This document shows, in pieces, positions 30,208-39,849 of a stretch of 42,710 nt of DNA. The position numbers and the translations under genes are program-made. Position 1 is the stretch's first letter. Each line of letters starts with the position of its first letter. Source of the stretch: Caryophanales bacterium (GTDB taxonomy: Bacteria; Bacillota_I; Bacilli_A; RF39; UBA660); contig JAEEVN010000009.1 in NCBI GenBank assembly GCA_016290885.1, positions 1 through 42,710 of the forward strand, in the 5' to 3' direction. The notes beneath the pieces were generated by a model that made no database searches, had not been told where the DNA came from, and worked only from the letters and a program-made list of their open reading frames with translations.

Positions 30208-33195
30208 ATGGATAATAAACAAATTGAAACTGAACAAATTAAAAATCTTAATATAAATTTAGAAGAAGCAAGAGAACATTTTCTTAAAAAAGAATATACT
30301 GAAGCTAAATCTATGATACAAAGTTTTTTAGAAGAAGCATTAACTTTAAATAAAGAAGATGAAACGCATAGATATTTTTCTTTTAGAAATATAATGGATT
30401 TTTATTATGTGACTCAAAAATTAAAACTTAATAAAAATATAATATGGACATCATTAAATTTTAGTTTAGCATATAATATGTTAAGTTATATGGCTAATGA
30501 AGAAAAAGAATATTCTAAATCAAGAGAATACTCTGATAAAGCAATTTATTACAATCCAGTAGCAACTATTTTCTATGCTGAAAAAGCAGAAACTTATAAA
30601 TATGAAAGAGACTTTGATAGTATGTATAAAGTTGCTAATGAATCTTATGAATATATATTCTATCATGGTGAACTTGCAAGATATTATAGAAATTTAGGTT
30701 TCTATTATACTGAAAAAAATATGTTTGATATTTCTTTTGCATTATATTTAATAAGTCTTCATTTTGAACTTAGTAGTAATGCTTATCATGAAATAGGATA
30801 TATAAGAAATAAATTAAATAATCCTAAATATACAATGACTACAGAAAAAGCATTAGAATTATTAAAACAATATAATATTCCTTTTGGTATTAAAGAAGAA
30901 AATAAAAATATAATTATAAATCTTTCTAATGAAAAAGAAGTATTAGAAAAGGATCAAAAAGCTAAAGAATATGTTACTAATGAATTAGAATTATATAATA
31001 AACCATTAGAAACTACAGAAGAATTACTTAGTCCAAATGAACCTCCAAAAATAACTTCTTCTGATATATTTGATGAAAATAAAATTATATTAGATGATTT
31101 AGATAGAGAGAGAAGAAGAAAAAATATAGAATTATTAAAGAATCAAAATATTATGTATCTTGAAGAAATGAAATCAATTCCAATTAATTCTGTAACTGCT
31201 CTTAGAACTAAAGAAGAAATAGTAAAAAGAATGCTTGGAGATTATGTTATATCATATTTCTGTATATTTATTGAAAACCCTAATTTTAATGGAGAAGCAG
31301 CATTAACTAGTTTAGATCAAAAATTTAAAATTAAGACTAATCTTAATCCGGGAGATATAGAATATGTTAATGCGATTATGAATAAAAAACTATCTCAAAC
31401 AGAAATAAGAAATAATAGCTGGCTTATTGAAGAATGTGCAGTATTAATGTGGGTATTAAGTTTAATAGATAAACCATCACAAAGTTCACAATGTGATCTT
31501 AATAAAATAAACTCTATATTAGCAAGTTTTAATTCATTTGAAGATTTATCATCAAAATGTATATTAAGATCAAAAGAAGAAATACTAGAACTATTAGATT
31601 TAATAACAAGATATCAATGGGCTTGTAGAGAATCAAGACTAAAAAATAAACAAATGCCTCCAGTAATCGAAGGAATACTTCAAGAAGAACAAAGAGGACT
31701 TGATTGGGCATTAAGTTTTAATATTAGTAAATTAATGAAAGAAAATATAGATATCAAATATGAAAAAGGTGATCTTTCATTTAAATTTAATGCTCCAACT
31801 AATTATATTCTTGATGTACCAAAACAAGCATTTAATCAAGATTTATTCTTAACAATAAAGAATCCAAAGACATTTGCATCTATATCATTCTATGATTTAG
31901 GAAAATGTACTAGTGAAGAATTTAATAATAAATATAATTCTGATTTAAATATGCATAAAGAAACAGGATTTAATGTAGCAGGAGAATATACATTATCATC
32001 TCTAAATTTAAAAGATGGTATAAAAGAATTGATAATTACTAGAAATATAGATAATATTTCTTTAGGAATGTCAAAATACTATTTCTTAATAAATGGACAT
32101 TTATTAGTATTAGAAGCTATGTTAAGTAATAAAACTAATTATAATGATTTATCTTCAGTTGAAAATGATTTAAATAATAAAGTAGCAGTTAATATAGCGT
32201 TATCAATAAAAGAATTAGATAAAGAAAATAAATTAGAAGAATTTACAAAAGTATCTATGGAAGAAACTAATTTTAAACTACATGCAGAACAACTAGATAT
32301 TCCAGTAATAAATGGATTTACTATAGAAAAAGAAAATACTATACCAAATATAGTATTTACTGCAACATATCAAGGTTCATTATTCACTGAACAACTTGTT
32401 TCAGATGGACCTATGAAACAAAATGAAACTTTTGAACAAAGAATCAACTTAGTAGTTAAAAATGCAGTAGAAACTATAAAACAATTCTCAAGTGATAATA
32501 ATGAAAATAGTATGTTCTATTACCAAGATTATACTAATAATACATTTAATTATAAAGTTTATGTAGTTGATACTATATATGATACAAAATTAGGTAAGAA
32601 GGTATCTAGAAGTCTAAATGCATTCTTTATAGAACCAAAATTTAATGATTTCTATCAATTTTCAATTTCTTCACCATTAATGGTAATGCCTATTAATAAA
32701 TTAAAATTAGGAGTAGTAGATTTAGAAACTGATGATTTAACTATTAAACTATATGAAATGTTAAAATTCATGATGGATAATTTAAAATATAAAGATACTA
32801 TAACTATGAATAATGTTGAAGTTCCATTTAAAGAAACTAATGATCCTAATATAATTGATGCAGACCCAAAACAATTATATAAAGCTGCAATAGAGAGTAG
32901 TGTAAGAGATTATTTAAATATTCAAGGTGTTTCTACTGAAGATGAAAAATATGTTAAAGATTTATATAGAATGATATTAGTATGTGGTGAATTTGAATCT
33001 CCTGTTGTAGATGAATATATATTATCTGATTATCTAAAAGATGATCAAAGAGTTCTTAATTTAGTAAAGAAATTTAGTGAAATTAATGCTAAACATTTCA
33101 ATAATGAATTAACTTATCAATCATTTTCTCTAGAAGATAATATAAATATTAGAAGATATATTGAAATATTAAGAAATTCATTTAAAAGACCATAA
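30208..33195 (+). CDS. Large TPR-like/DUF4272 protein, unknown function
   Basis: A 995-residue soluble protein. Residues about 1-230 are helical and TPR-like (EAREHFLKKEYTEAKSMI, YYNPVATIFYAEKAETYK). A lysine-rich linker precedes a DUF4272-like domain (about 325-510), recognised by ALRTKEEIVKRMLG, NNSWLIEECAVLMWVLSLID, LRSKEEILELLDLITRYQWACRES and QEEQRGLDWALSF. The C-terminal half (about 520-990) looks like two or more beta-rich units of one type (FNAPTNYILDVPKQAF; later NFKLHAEQLDIPVINGFTI). No signal peptide or catalytic motif is seen. The start is ATG 30208 behind AGAGGAG, so it is probably cotranscribed with recD2. Function unknown. Confidence 0.7.
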   Translation: MDNKQIETEQIKNLNINLEEAREHFLKKEYTEAKSMIQSFLEEALTLNKEDETHRYFSFRNIMDFYYVTQKLKLNKNIIWTSLNFSLAYNMLSYMANEEKEYSKSREYSDKAIYYNPVATIFYAEKAETYKYERDFDSMYKVANESYEYIFYHGELARYYRNLGFYYTEKNMFDISFALYLISLHFELSSNAYHEIGYIRNKLNNPKYTMTTEKALELLKQYNIPFGIKEENKNIIINLSNEKEVLEKDQKAKEYVTNELELYNKPLETTEELLSPNEPPKITSSDIFDENKIILDDLDRERRRKNIELLKNQNIMYLEEMKSIPINSVTALRTKEEIVKRMLGDYVISYFCIFIENPNFNGEAALTSLDQKFKIKTNLNPGDIEYVNAIMNKKLSQTEIRNNSWLIEECAVLMWVLSLIDKPSQSSQCDLNKINSILASFNSFEDLSSKCILRSKEEILELLDLITRYQWACRESRLKNKQMPPVIEGILQEEQRGLDWALSFNISKLMKENIDIKYEKGDLSFKFNAPTNYILDVPKQAFNQDLFLTIKNPKTFASISFYDLGKCTSEEFNNKYNSDLNMHKETGFNVAGEYTLSSLNLKDGIKELIITRNIDNISLGMSKYYFLINGHLLVLEAMLSNKTNYNDLSSVENDLNNKVAVNIALSIKELDKENKLEEFTKVSMEETNFKLHAEQLDIPVINGFTIEKENTIPNIVFTATYQGSLFTEQLVSDGPMKQNETFEQRINLVVKNAVETIKQFSSDNNENSMFYYQDYTNNTFNYKVYVVDTIYDTKLGKKVSRSLNAFFIEPKFNDFYQFSISSPLMVMPINKLKLGVVDLETDDLTIKLYEMLKFMMDNLKYKDTITMNNVEVPFKETNDPNIIDADPKQLYKAAIESSVRDYLNIQGVSTEDEKYVKDLYRMILVCGEFESPVVDEYILSDYLKDDQRVLNLVKKFSEINAKHFNNELTYQSFSLEDNINIRRYIEILRNSFKRP

Positions 33196-33227
33196 AAGAA
33201 AGTACAATGTACTTTCTTTTTTTATAA
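33194..33227 (+). terminator. Terminator of the recD2-DUF4272 unit
   Basis: Stem AAAAGAAAGTAC/GTACTTTCTTTT with loop AAT, then T. Confidence 0.9.
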
Positions 33228-33267
33228 TGTAAAGTTAATTTTTTTATAATTTTATATTTTTATTTTA

Positions 33268-33276
33268 TGGTATAAT
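33268..33276 (+). promoter_or_regulatory. Extended -10 promoter of the PrsW-yqeG unit
   Basis: TGgTATAAT, 24 nt before the ATG; no -35. Confidence 0.6.
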
Positions 33277-33299
33277 TTATTATAGTAGGAGTGAAAGGT

Positions 33300-34139
33300 A
33301 TGGGTAATATATTTGAAGTACTTGATTTTTCAAAATTATTAGTAGTCTTAATAACAACTATTTTACCTAGCATATTAATGCTTTCATTGATATTATACTC
33401 AGATAGAAAATCTAGAGAACCATTATCAATGATTTTAATATGCATTCTTTCGGGTGCTTTTACAATATGTTTCTCATTAATTATAGATAAATTAATAGTA
33501 ACATTAAACTTAGTTAATGCTTCTATGTTTCCTAGTCAAAACTCATATTCAGTATATAGAATAATGGTACTTGCAGGAGTAGAAGAATATGCTAAATTAT
33601 TAGTATTACATTTATTCTTATATAAAAATAAATCATATGATGATATATATGATGGATTTGTATATTCTTCAATAATTGCATTATCATTTTCAGTAATAGA
33701 AACTGTTATGTATGTATTTAGAGAACCTACATTTGCAGAAATGACATCTCTTGCAATACTTAGAAACTTTACATCTATTCCACTTCATATAGTTTGCGGT
33801 GTAGTAATGGGATATTTTGTTTCATTACAAAAATTCTCTAAAACTAAAGGAAGAAAACTATTATATTTATTAGCATCATTATTTATACCAACACTTGTAC
33901 ATACTATATATAATGTATTCTTCTCAATAATCTTAATAGATGCAACTAATACTTCAATAATTACTTTAATATTAATTATATTATTTGTACTAAGTATATA
34001 TTTTGTAGGAGTAATGTTCATATTAAAAACAAATAAATTAAATGTAACATTTATTAATAATGGATATTATCCAAAACATTATAAATTCTTAATGAGAAAA
34101 AATGATTATATATATGAAAAAATGAGGAGAATGACATGA
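33300..34139 (+). CDS. PrsW-family intramembrane metalloprotease
   Basis: A 279-residue membrane protein with about eight helices. SDRKSREPLSMI after helix 1, the paired acidic AGVEEYAKLLVL, DDIYDGFVYSSIIALSFSVIE and SIPLHIVCGVVMGYF with its conserved His are the PrsW (glutamic/metallo CPBP-like) motifs. PrsW cuts anti-sigma factor RsiW in Bacillus; the target here is unknown. ATG 33300 has AGGAG 8 nt upstream; the in-frame GTG 33291 overlaps that site. Its TGA overlaps the ATG of the yqeG-like gene. Confidence 0.82.
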   Translation: MGNIFEVLDFSKLLVVLITTILPSILMLSLILYSDRKSREPLSMILICILSGAFTICFSLIIDKLIVTLNLVNASMFPSQNSYSVYRIMVLAGVEEYAKLLVLHLFLYKNKSYDDIYDGFVYSSIIALSFSVIETVMYVFREPTFAEMTSLAILRNFTSIPLHIVCGVVMGYFVSLQKFSKTKGRKLLYLLASLFIPTLVHTIYNVFFSIILIDATNTSIITLILIILFVLSIYFVGVMFILKTNKLNVTFINNGYYPKHYKFLMRKNDYIYEKMRRMT

Positions 34140-34654
34140 TACCAGATGCATATTATGAAAATATATTTAAAATAGATTATGATAAATTAAAAAAAATAGG
34201 TATCAAGAATATTTTCTTTGATATAGATAATACTATTGTTCCTTATTATGAAAAAGAAATAAGTAAAGAAACAATTAAATTATTTAATAATTTAAAAAAA
34301 GATTTTAATGTATTTTTATTTAGTAACTCTGGAAGTAAAAGAGTATTAGGAATTGCAAATAAATTAGGAATAAATGCATATTATTCTTCAATGAAACCAT
34401 TAAAAAAGAATTATAAAAAGATAATGAATGTATTTAATAAAAAAGAATGTGTATTTGTAGGGGATCAGTTTATGACTGATGTATTTGGAGCTAAAAGAAA
34501 TAAATTAAATGTAATATTTGTAGATAGATTAAAAGATAAAGAACCTATATCTACAAAGTTTTGGAGATTATTAGAAAAATATTATTTAAATAAGTATAAA
34601 AAAAGAAATATATTTAAACTAAATGAATATTATGATAGATTGAGAGGTATTTGA
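34136..34654 (+). CDS. yqeG: YqeG-family HAD IIIA phosphatase
   Basis: A 172-residue cytoplasmic HAD phosphatase. FFDIDNTIVPYYEK gives motif I with the nucleophile Asp and the second Asp. FLFSNSGSKR is motif II, KPLKKNYKK supplies the motif III Lys, and FVGDQFMTDVFGAKR is motif IV. Length and motifs match YqeG; its physiological substrate is not firmly known. Translation is coupled to the PrsW gene by an ATGA overlap, and it lacks the usual yqeH/aroE neighbours of Bacillus. It ends with a genuine TGA stop. Confidence 0.88.
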   Translation: MIPDAYYENIFKIDYDKLKKIGIKNIFFDIDNTIVPYYEKEISKETIKLFNNLKKDFNVFLFSNSGSKRVLGIANKLGINAYYSSMKPLKKNYKKIMNVFNKKECVFVGDQFMTDVFGAKRNKLNVIFVDRLKDKEPISTKFWRLLEKYYLNKYKKRNIFKLNEYYDRLRGI

Positions 34655-34678
34655 AATTTATCAATTATATGATATAAT
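34651..34678 (+). promoter_or_regulatory. Promoter of the cohesin-like surface protein
   Basis: TTGAAA (34651-34656, overlapping the yqeG stop), a 16-nt spacer, then TGaTATAAT (34670-34678). Confidence 0.7.
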
Positions 34679-34701
34679 TTTATAGAATAGGAAGAGGTTA
34701 T

Positions 34702-35937
34702 ATGAAAAAGAGTTTTATTAAATTATTTTTACTGATAGGAATGTTATTTGTTGGAATGAATGTAGCATACGCTGATGATTCATTTACATTCAAAATAGGT
34801 GGAGCAGAAAATATTAAACCAGGAGATACTTTTGAAACTGCTATCTCAGTAGCTGGTGTAAGCGATGTGGACACATTGACTGGTTATACTATAAATATAG
34901 GGTTCGATGCTACTAAACTCACTTTGGTTGAAGGATATACATCATTAATTTCTGCTGAAAATGTTCAAATAAAAGAATCTGGTGTAATTGCAACAGTAAA
35001 GTTTGAAGCAAAAGAGGCAGCACCAGAGGGAACATTGTTAAAATTATCAGGAGAAAACATTCTAAATAATGATGAACCAATGGATTCAAAACATGTTACC
35101 TATAATGGCGGTACAGTAAAGATTAGACCATTATCAAATGATACAACATTAAAATCATTAAAGATACCTAATACAGTATTAAGCCCTGAATTTAACAAAA
35201 ATACAACTGATTATACTGCTACTGTAACTGATGTTACATCAGTAGATATAGAAGCAAAACCAAGTAATCAATATTCATCAGTTTGGATTACAGAAAATGC
35301 AAAAAACTTAGTAAAAGGTGTTAATGATGTAACAATAGTTGTTAAAGATGAATATGGTAATGAAAAATGGTATGGAATAAAAATAACATTAAATACAACT
35401 CCAACAGAAGAAGAATTAAAAGCACAAGATGCAACTCTTAAAACCTTAACAATAAAAGGACAAAAAATAGAATTTAATAGTACTGAAAAGAAGTATTATA
35501 TAAATGTAGATTATGAAACAACTAAATTAAATATAACTGCTACTCCAAATAATGAAGAAGCTGAAGTTAAAATAGTAGGTAATTCAAAATTTGTAGTAGG
35601 TAAAAATACAGTTAAAATAAATGTAACAAGTAAAGACAAAACAAAAACAGAAACATATCAAGTAATAGTAACAAGAGAAAAAGAAGAACAAGAAGTAGTT
35701 AAAACTTGTCCAGAAGAAACTAGTAAGAAAGAATGGATAATATTTACTGTATCATTAATATTAACATTTACTTTAGGAATAGTACTAGGATATTTCTTAT
35801 GTAGAAAAGAAGTTCTAAATAAATTATTCAAAAGAAAAAAGAAAGAAGAAACACCAGTAGAAATAGAAACACTATCTGATACTATTGATCTTTCTGATAC
35901 AGTTAATAAATTAGAAAATGAAAAGAAACAAGAATAA
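34702..35937 (+). CDS. Membrane-anchored cohesin-like/cadherin-like surface protein
   Basis: A 411-residue type I membrane protein. The signal peptide (1-24) ends VAYA. Residues 27-145 form a cohesin-like beta domain (GAENIKPGDTFETAISV, TGYTINIGFDATKLTLV, GVIATVKFEAKEAAPEGTLL). Two cadherin-like beta-sandwich repeats follow (about 148-232 and 240-330), each with NTTDYTATV or EKKYYINVDY-type strands and a GVNDVTIVV or GKNTVKINV end. Helix 347-367 crosses the membrane, followed by a basic and then acidic cytoplasmic tail of about 45 residues. A surface binding or scaffolding role is inferred; no dockerin or cellulase is in the window. It has its own promoter and terminator. Confidence 0.75.
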   Translation: MKKSFIKLFLLIGMLFVGMNVAYADDSFTFKIGGAENIKPGDTFETAISVAGVSDVDTLTGYTINIGFDATKLTLVEGYTSLISAENVQIKESGVIATVKFEAKEAAPEGTLLKLSGENILNNDEPMDSKHVTYNGGTVKIRPLSNDTTLKSLKIPNTVLSPEFNKNTTDYTATVTDVTSVDIEAKPSNQYSSVWITENAKNLVKGVNDVTIVVKDEYGNEKWYGIKITLNTTPTEEELKAQDATLKTLTIKGQKIEFNSTEKKYYINVDYETTKLNITATPNNEEAEVKIVGNSKFVVGKNTVKINVTSKDKTKTETYQVIVTREKEEQEVVKTCPEETSKKEWIIFTVSLILTFTLGIVLGYFLCRKEVLNKLFKRKKKEETPVEIETLSDTIDLSDTVNKLENEKKQE

Positions 35938-35951
35938 TATCTTGTTTTTTT
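35926..35951 (+). terminator. Terminator after the cohesin-like gene
   Basis: Stem AAACAAGA/TCTTGTTT with a six-base loop holding the stop codon, then T. Confidence 0.82.
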
Positions 35952-35969
35952 ATTGAAATTTTACAGAAT

Positions 35970-36034
35970 TTGACATAAAATATTAAAAAAATTAATTTTT
36001 TTCGAAAAAACAGGGGAATTTCAAGTTCTTTTCG
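35970..36034 (+). promoter_or_regulatory. Putative dnaG promoter and leader inverted repeat
   Basis: TTGACA (35970-35975) with TAATTT 17 nt later (35993-35998) is the best promoter. Just after it an inverted repeat, TTCGAAAA (36001-36008) with TTTTCGA (36029-36035), brackets CAGGGGAA. It is not followed by a T tract, so it may be a leader hairpin or protein site rather than a terminator. Confidence 0.45.
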
Positions 36035-36060
36035 AGAATATTATATATGGAGTGATTTTT

Positions 36061-37803
36061 TTGAGTAAACCATCATATGAAGAAATATTCGATATACAAA
36101 GAAAAATTAATATAGTTGATGTTATCAGAGATTACATCCCACTTACTAAGAAGGGCAAGAACTATTTTGGTATTTGTCCTTTTCATGATGACCATAATCC
36201 AAGTATGAGTGTATCTCCAGATAAACAAATGTATAAATGCTTTGTATGTGGGGCAGCAGGAAATGTATTTAACTTTGTAAAAGATTATAAAAATATTAAT
36301 TATTATGAAGCAGTTAAAGAAGTCGCTGATAAAGTAGGTATATCTATTAATATAGATACTTATAAACCAAAAGAAGATATTAAATTTAAAGATCAATATG
36401 ATATATATGATTTATCTAATAAATTTTATCAAAATAACTTAAATACTCCTTTAGGTAAAATTGCAAGAAATTATCTTACATCTAGAGATATAAATGATGA
36501 TATTATTAAAAAATTCCAAATAGGATTATCTTTTAATGATAATAAATTAACAGATCTATTAATTAATAAAGGATATTCAAAAGATTTATTAGTTAAATCA
36601 GGTATATCTGTTATTAGTAATGATGGTAAGATAAGTGATATATATAGAAATAGAATAATGTTCCCACTATGGGATACTAATGGTAAAGTAATTGGTTTTT
36701 CTGGAAGAATATATGAAGGTAAAGATCAAAGTAAATATATAAATACTATGGAAACAGATATATTTAAAAAAGGATCATTACTTTATAATTATGAAAATGC
36801 AAGAAAAAGTATTCTAGAAAAAGATGAAATAATTATTTGTGAAGGATTTATGGATGTTATTCGTCTTTATACTATTGGAGTAACTAATGCAGTTGCTACT
36901 ATGGGAACTGCAGTTACTAAAGAGCAATTAAATTTAATTAGAAAATTAACAAATAATGTAATACTTTTATTCGATGGAGACTCTGCTGGAGAAAAAGCTA
37001 CATTATCATTCATAGAGTTATCTAAAGATATTGATTTTAATTTAAATATAGTTAGATTAGAAGAGGATTTAGATCCAGATGATTATATTATTAAGAAAGG
37101 TAAAGATAAGATGATGGAACATCTATCTAAACCTATTAATGCATTTGATTATGCATTACTTAATTTAAAAAATAATTATAATTTTAATAATCCTGAGGAT
37201 GTATCTAAATTTATAAGTTCTATAACAGAAAAATTATCTAATATAGAAGATGATGTAATTAGAGATTTAGAAATTAAAAAAATATCTAAATTAACTGATG
37301 TAGATCCAGATATTATAAAATCTAAGATTAAGAAAAAAGATAAAGAAATAAAAATAGAAGTTAAACCTACAATTAAGTTTAAAGAAAATAAATATGATAA
37401 AGCATCTAAAGTAATATTATTTAATATGATTAGACATAATAATATAATTCAATATTATTTTAATAATTTAAGTTATCTACCTGATGAATTAGATAGAAAA
37501 CTAGCATCAGAAATTGTATTATTCTTTAAAAAGTACAATAGTTTTAATTTAGTTGACTTTATCACTTATCTAGGAGATAATAGTGAACTTGTAAAAAGAG
37601 TTTCTTATATTGATTCGCTTGAATTAAGTGAAAATTATACAATGGAAGAAATAGATAATTGCTTTGATACAATTAAAGAATTTTCTACTAAAAAACAAAT
37701 AGAAAATTTACAAGCAAAATTAAAGACTGAAACAAATGATATAGTAAGAAAAGAAATTGCTAAAAAAATAATAGATATTAAGTTAAATGAAGGGAAGAGA
37801 TAG
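36061..37803 (+). CDS. dnaG: DNA primase DnaG
   Basis: A 580-residue primase that makes RNA primers at the replication fork. The zinc-binding domain (about 37-65) has Cys and His in [10 protein letters not shown] and Cys in [11 protein letters not shown]. The catalytic core has the usual FQIGLSFND segment, GFSGRIYEG, and the Toprim motifs [11 protein letters not shown] and [12 protein letters not shown]. The C-terminal part is helical and should bind the replicative helicase. I place the start at TTG 36061 because GGAG (36049-36052) is 8 nt upstream; the in-frame GTG 36052 overlaps it. rpoD follows 2 nt after the stop, as in the Firmicute macromolecular-synthesis operon. Confidence 0.94.
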   Translation: MSKPSYEEIFDIQRKINIVDVIRDYIPLTKKGKNYFGICPFHDDHNPSMSVSPDKQMYKCFVCGAAGNVFNFVKDYKNINYYEAVKEVADKVGISINIDTYKPKEDIKFKDQYDIYDLSNKFYQNNLNTPLGKIARNYLTSRDINDDIIKKFQIGLSFNDNKLTDLLINKGYSKDLLVKSGISVISNDGKISDIYRNRIMFPLWDTNGKVIGFSGRIYEGKDQSKYINTMETDIFKKGSLLYNYENARKSILEKDEIIICEGFMDVIRLYTIGVTNAVATMGTAVTKEQLNLIRKLTNNVILLFDGDSAGEKATLSFIELSKDIDFNLNIVRLEEDLDPDDYIIKKGKDKMMEHLSKPINAFDYALLNLKNNYNFNNPEDVSKFISSITEKLSNIEDDVIRDLEIKKISKLTDVDPDIIKSKIKKKDKEIKIEVKPTIKFKENKYDKASKVILFNMIRHNNIIQYYFNNLSYLPDELDRKLASEIVLFFKKYNSFNLVDFITYLGDNSELVKRVSYIDSLELSENYTMEEIDNCFDTIKEFSTKKQIENLQAKLKTETNDIVRKEIAKKIIDIKLNEGKR

Positions 37804-37805
37804 AT

Positions 37806-39125
37806 ATGGAAAAGACTATAGATATAACTAAAATAGAAAAAGAATTAAAGAAAGCTAGTAAAGGTAAAGGTTATGTTGCTGCAGATGTATTAAATACTTT
37901 CTTAGAAAGTGATGATATTACGCCTGAAGACATAGATGCAATATATGACTTTTTAGCAGAAAATGATATAGAAATAGTTTCTGAAGAAATAGAAGAACCT
38001 AAAAAAGAAAAGAAATCTAAAAAAGAAGAAACAAACATTAATAGTGATGGTACTATTAGAACACTTGATGAAAGAAAACAATCTTTACTTGAACTTGGTA
38101 AAAGTGTTGGATTCTTAACATTTGAACAATTAGCTAAAGAATTAAAAGGTCTAGAGATGGATTCTGAATCACTTGATGACTTATATAATTTCTTAAGAGA
38201 AAACAATATAGAAGTTGTTGAAGAAGGTGAAGATACTGATTCAGGAGAAGCATTAGATTTAGATATATCTGAAGAAAGTTTACCAAAGAATTTATCTATT
38301 AATGACCCAGTAAGAATGTATCTTAAAGAAATAGGACAAATATCACTTCTTAGTCTAGATGAAGAATTAGAATTATCTAAGAAAATTGAAGAGGGTGATG
38401 AAGATGCAAAAAGAAAACTTGCAGAATCAAACCTTCGTCTTGTTGTATCAATTGCGAAAAGATATGTAGGTAGAAATCTATCATTCTTAGACTTAATCCA
38501 AGAAGGTAATATTGGTCTTATGAAAGCAGTAGATAAATTTGATTCATCAAAAGGATATAAGTTTAGTACATATGCTACTTGGTGGATTAGACAAGCTATT
38601 ACAAGAGCTATTGCAGACCAAGCTAAGACAATAAGAGTTCCTGTTCATATGGTTGAAACCATTAATAAGTTAAAGAGAGTTCAAAGACAATTAACTCTTG
38701 AACTTAATAGAGAACCAACTGAAAAAGAATTAAGTGATAAATTAAAAATACCTGAAGAAAAAGTTAGAGAAATAATTAAGATAAGCTTAGACCCTCTATC
38801 ACTTGAAACTCCAATAGGTGAAGAAGAAGATTCTCATTTAGGAGATTTCGTTCAAGATAAGAATAGTTTAAGTCCAGAAGAATATGCAATTAATGAAGTA
38901 TTAAAAGATGAAATATCAGAAGTATTACTTACATTAACTGAAAGAGAAGAACAAGTATTAAAACTAAGATTTGGTTTAGTAGATGGAACTTGTAGAACTC
39001 TTGAAGAAGTAGGTATGATATTTGGAGTAACAAGAGAAAGAATTAGACAAATAGAAGCTAAAGCTTTAAGAAAATTAAGACATCCATCTAGAAGTAAAAA
39101 ATTAAAGGATTATTTGGTGGATTAA
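37806..39125 (+). CDS. rpoD: Primary sigma factor RpoD/SigA with duplicated region 1.1
   Basis: A 439-residue housekeeping sigma factor. Residues about 8-58 ([38 protein letters not shown]) and 90-138 ([38 protein letters not shown]) are two copies of region 1.1, joined by a Lys/Glu linker. Region 1.2 starts at [12 protein letters not shown] (168). Region 2 contains [26 protein letters not shown]-like sequence and [10 protein letters not shown]. Region 3.0 keeps the His and Glu of [12 protein letters not shown] that read extended -10 DNA. Region 4.2 is [20 protein letters not shown]. It is cotranscribed with dnaG and trmK. Confidence 0.95.
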   Translation: MEKTIDITKIEKELKKASKGKGYVAADVLNTFLESDDITPEDIDAIYDFLAENDIEIVSEEIEEPKKEKKSKKEETNINSDGTIRTLDERKQSLLELGKSVGFLTFEQLAKELKGLEMDSESLDDLYNFLRENNIEVVEEGEDTDSGEALDLDISEESLPKNLSINDPVRMYLKEIGQISLLSLDEELELSKKIEEGDEDAKRKLAESNLRLVVSIAKRYVGRNLSFLDLIQEGNIGLMKAVDKFDSSKGYKFSTYATWWIRQAITRAIADQAKTIRVPVHMVETINKLKRVQRQLTLELNREPTEKELSDKLKIPEEKVREIIKISLDPLSLETPIGEEEDSHLGDFVQDKNSLSPEEYAINEVLKDEISEVLLTLTEREEQVLKLRFGLVDGTCRTLEEVGMIFGVTRERIRQIEAKALRKLRHPSRSKKLKDYLVD

Positions 39126-39126
39126 T

Positions 39127-39813
39127 ATGAAATTATCAAAAAGATTACAAGCAATAGCTGATTTTGTATCTGAAACTGATAGAGTAATAGATATAGGTTG
39201 TGATCATGCTAATTTAGACATATATTTATGTGAATTATATAAAGATATCAAAATAATCGCATCAGATATACATGAAGGAGCACTAGAACAAGCTAGAACA
39301 AATATTGAAAAACATAATTTAACAAAAAGAATAGAAACTAGATTAGGAGATGGTTTAACAATAGTTAATCCATCAGAATTTGATACTATTATTATTAGTG
39401 GTATGGGATTTCATAATATTAAAAAAATATTATCAAATGCTCCTAAAATGATTAATTATCCTAAAATTATTATTCAAAGTAATACTGATGTAGTTAAATT
39501 AAGAACTTTTGTTACAAAACTAGGATATAAAATATCAAGAGAAGAATTAGTCTTAGATAATGAAATAATATATACAATTATTGAATTTACTAAAGGAGAA
39601 GAAAAATATAATTATTCTCAAAACTATTTTGGACCTAGAATATTAGAAAATAAAAATGAATTATTTTATGAATATTATTCTAAGAAATTATTAAAATATG
39701 AAAACTTATTACTTCAATTACCTGGTTATGAAATATTTAGTATTATGCATCATAAACATCTAATTAAAATAATTAGAAAAGAATTAACTAAAGTAAAAAA
39801 AGAAGATAAATAA
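39127..39813 (+). CDS. trmK: tRNA (adenine22-N1)-methyltransferase TrmK
   Basis: A 228-residue SAM-dependent enzyme that methylates A22 in tRNAs. KLSKRLQAIADFV, then VIDIGCDHANLDIYL (SAM motif I), IIASDIHEGALEQARTNI (motif II), TRLGDGL and DTIIISGMGFHNIKKIL match TrmK/YqfN; the usual second Gly of GMGG is Phe here. The C-terminal helical part ends in lysines. It begins one base after rpoD, the usual Firmicute position, and is followed by the glyQS promoter. Confidence 0.9.
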   Translation: MKLSKRLQAIADFVSETDRVIDIGCDHANLDIYLCELYKDIKIIASDIHEGALEQARTNIEKHNLTKRIETRLGDGLTIVNPSEFDTIIISGMGFHNIKKILSNAPKMINYPKIIIQSNTDVVKLRTFVTKLGYKISREELVLDNEIIYTIIEFTKGEEKYNYSQNYFGPRILENKNELFYEYYSKKLLKYENLLLQLPGYEIFSIMHHKHLIKIIRKELTKVKKEDK

Positions 39814-39842
39814 TTGATTTTAAAATAATAAAGATATATAAT
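39814..39842 (+). promoter_or_regulatory. Promoter of the glyQS T-box transcript
   Basis: TTGATT (39814-39819), a 17-nt spacer and TATAAT (39837-39842). Transcription should start near 39850, at the first base of the T-box. Confidence 0.75.
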
Positions 39843-39849
39843 TAATATA

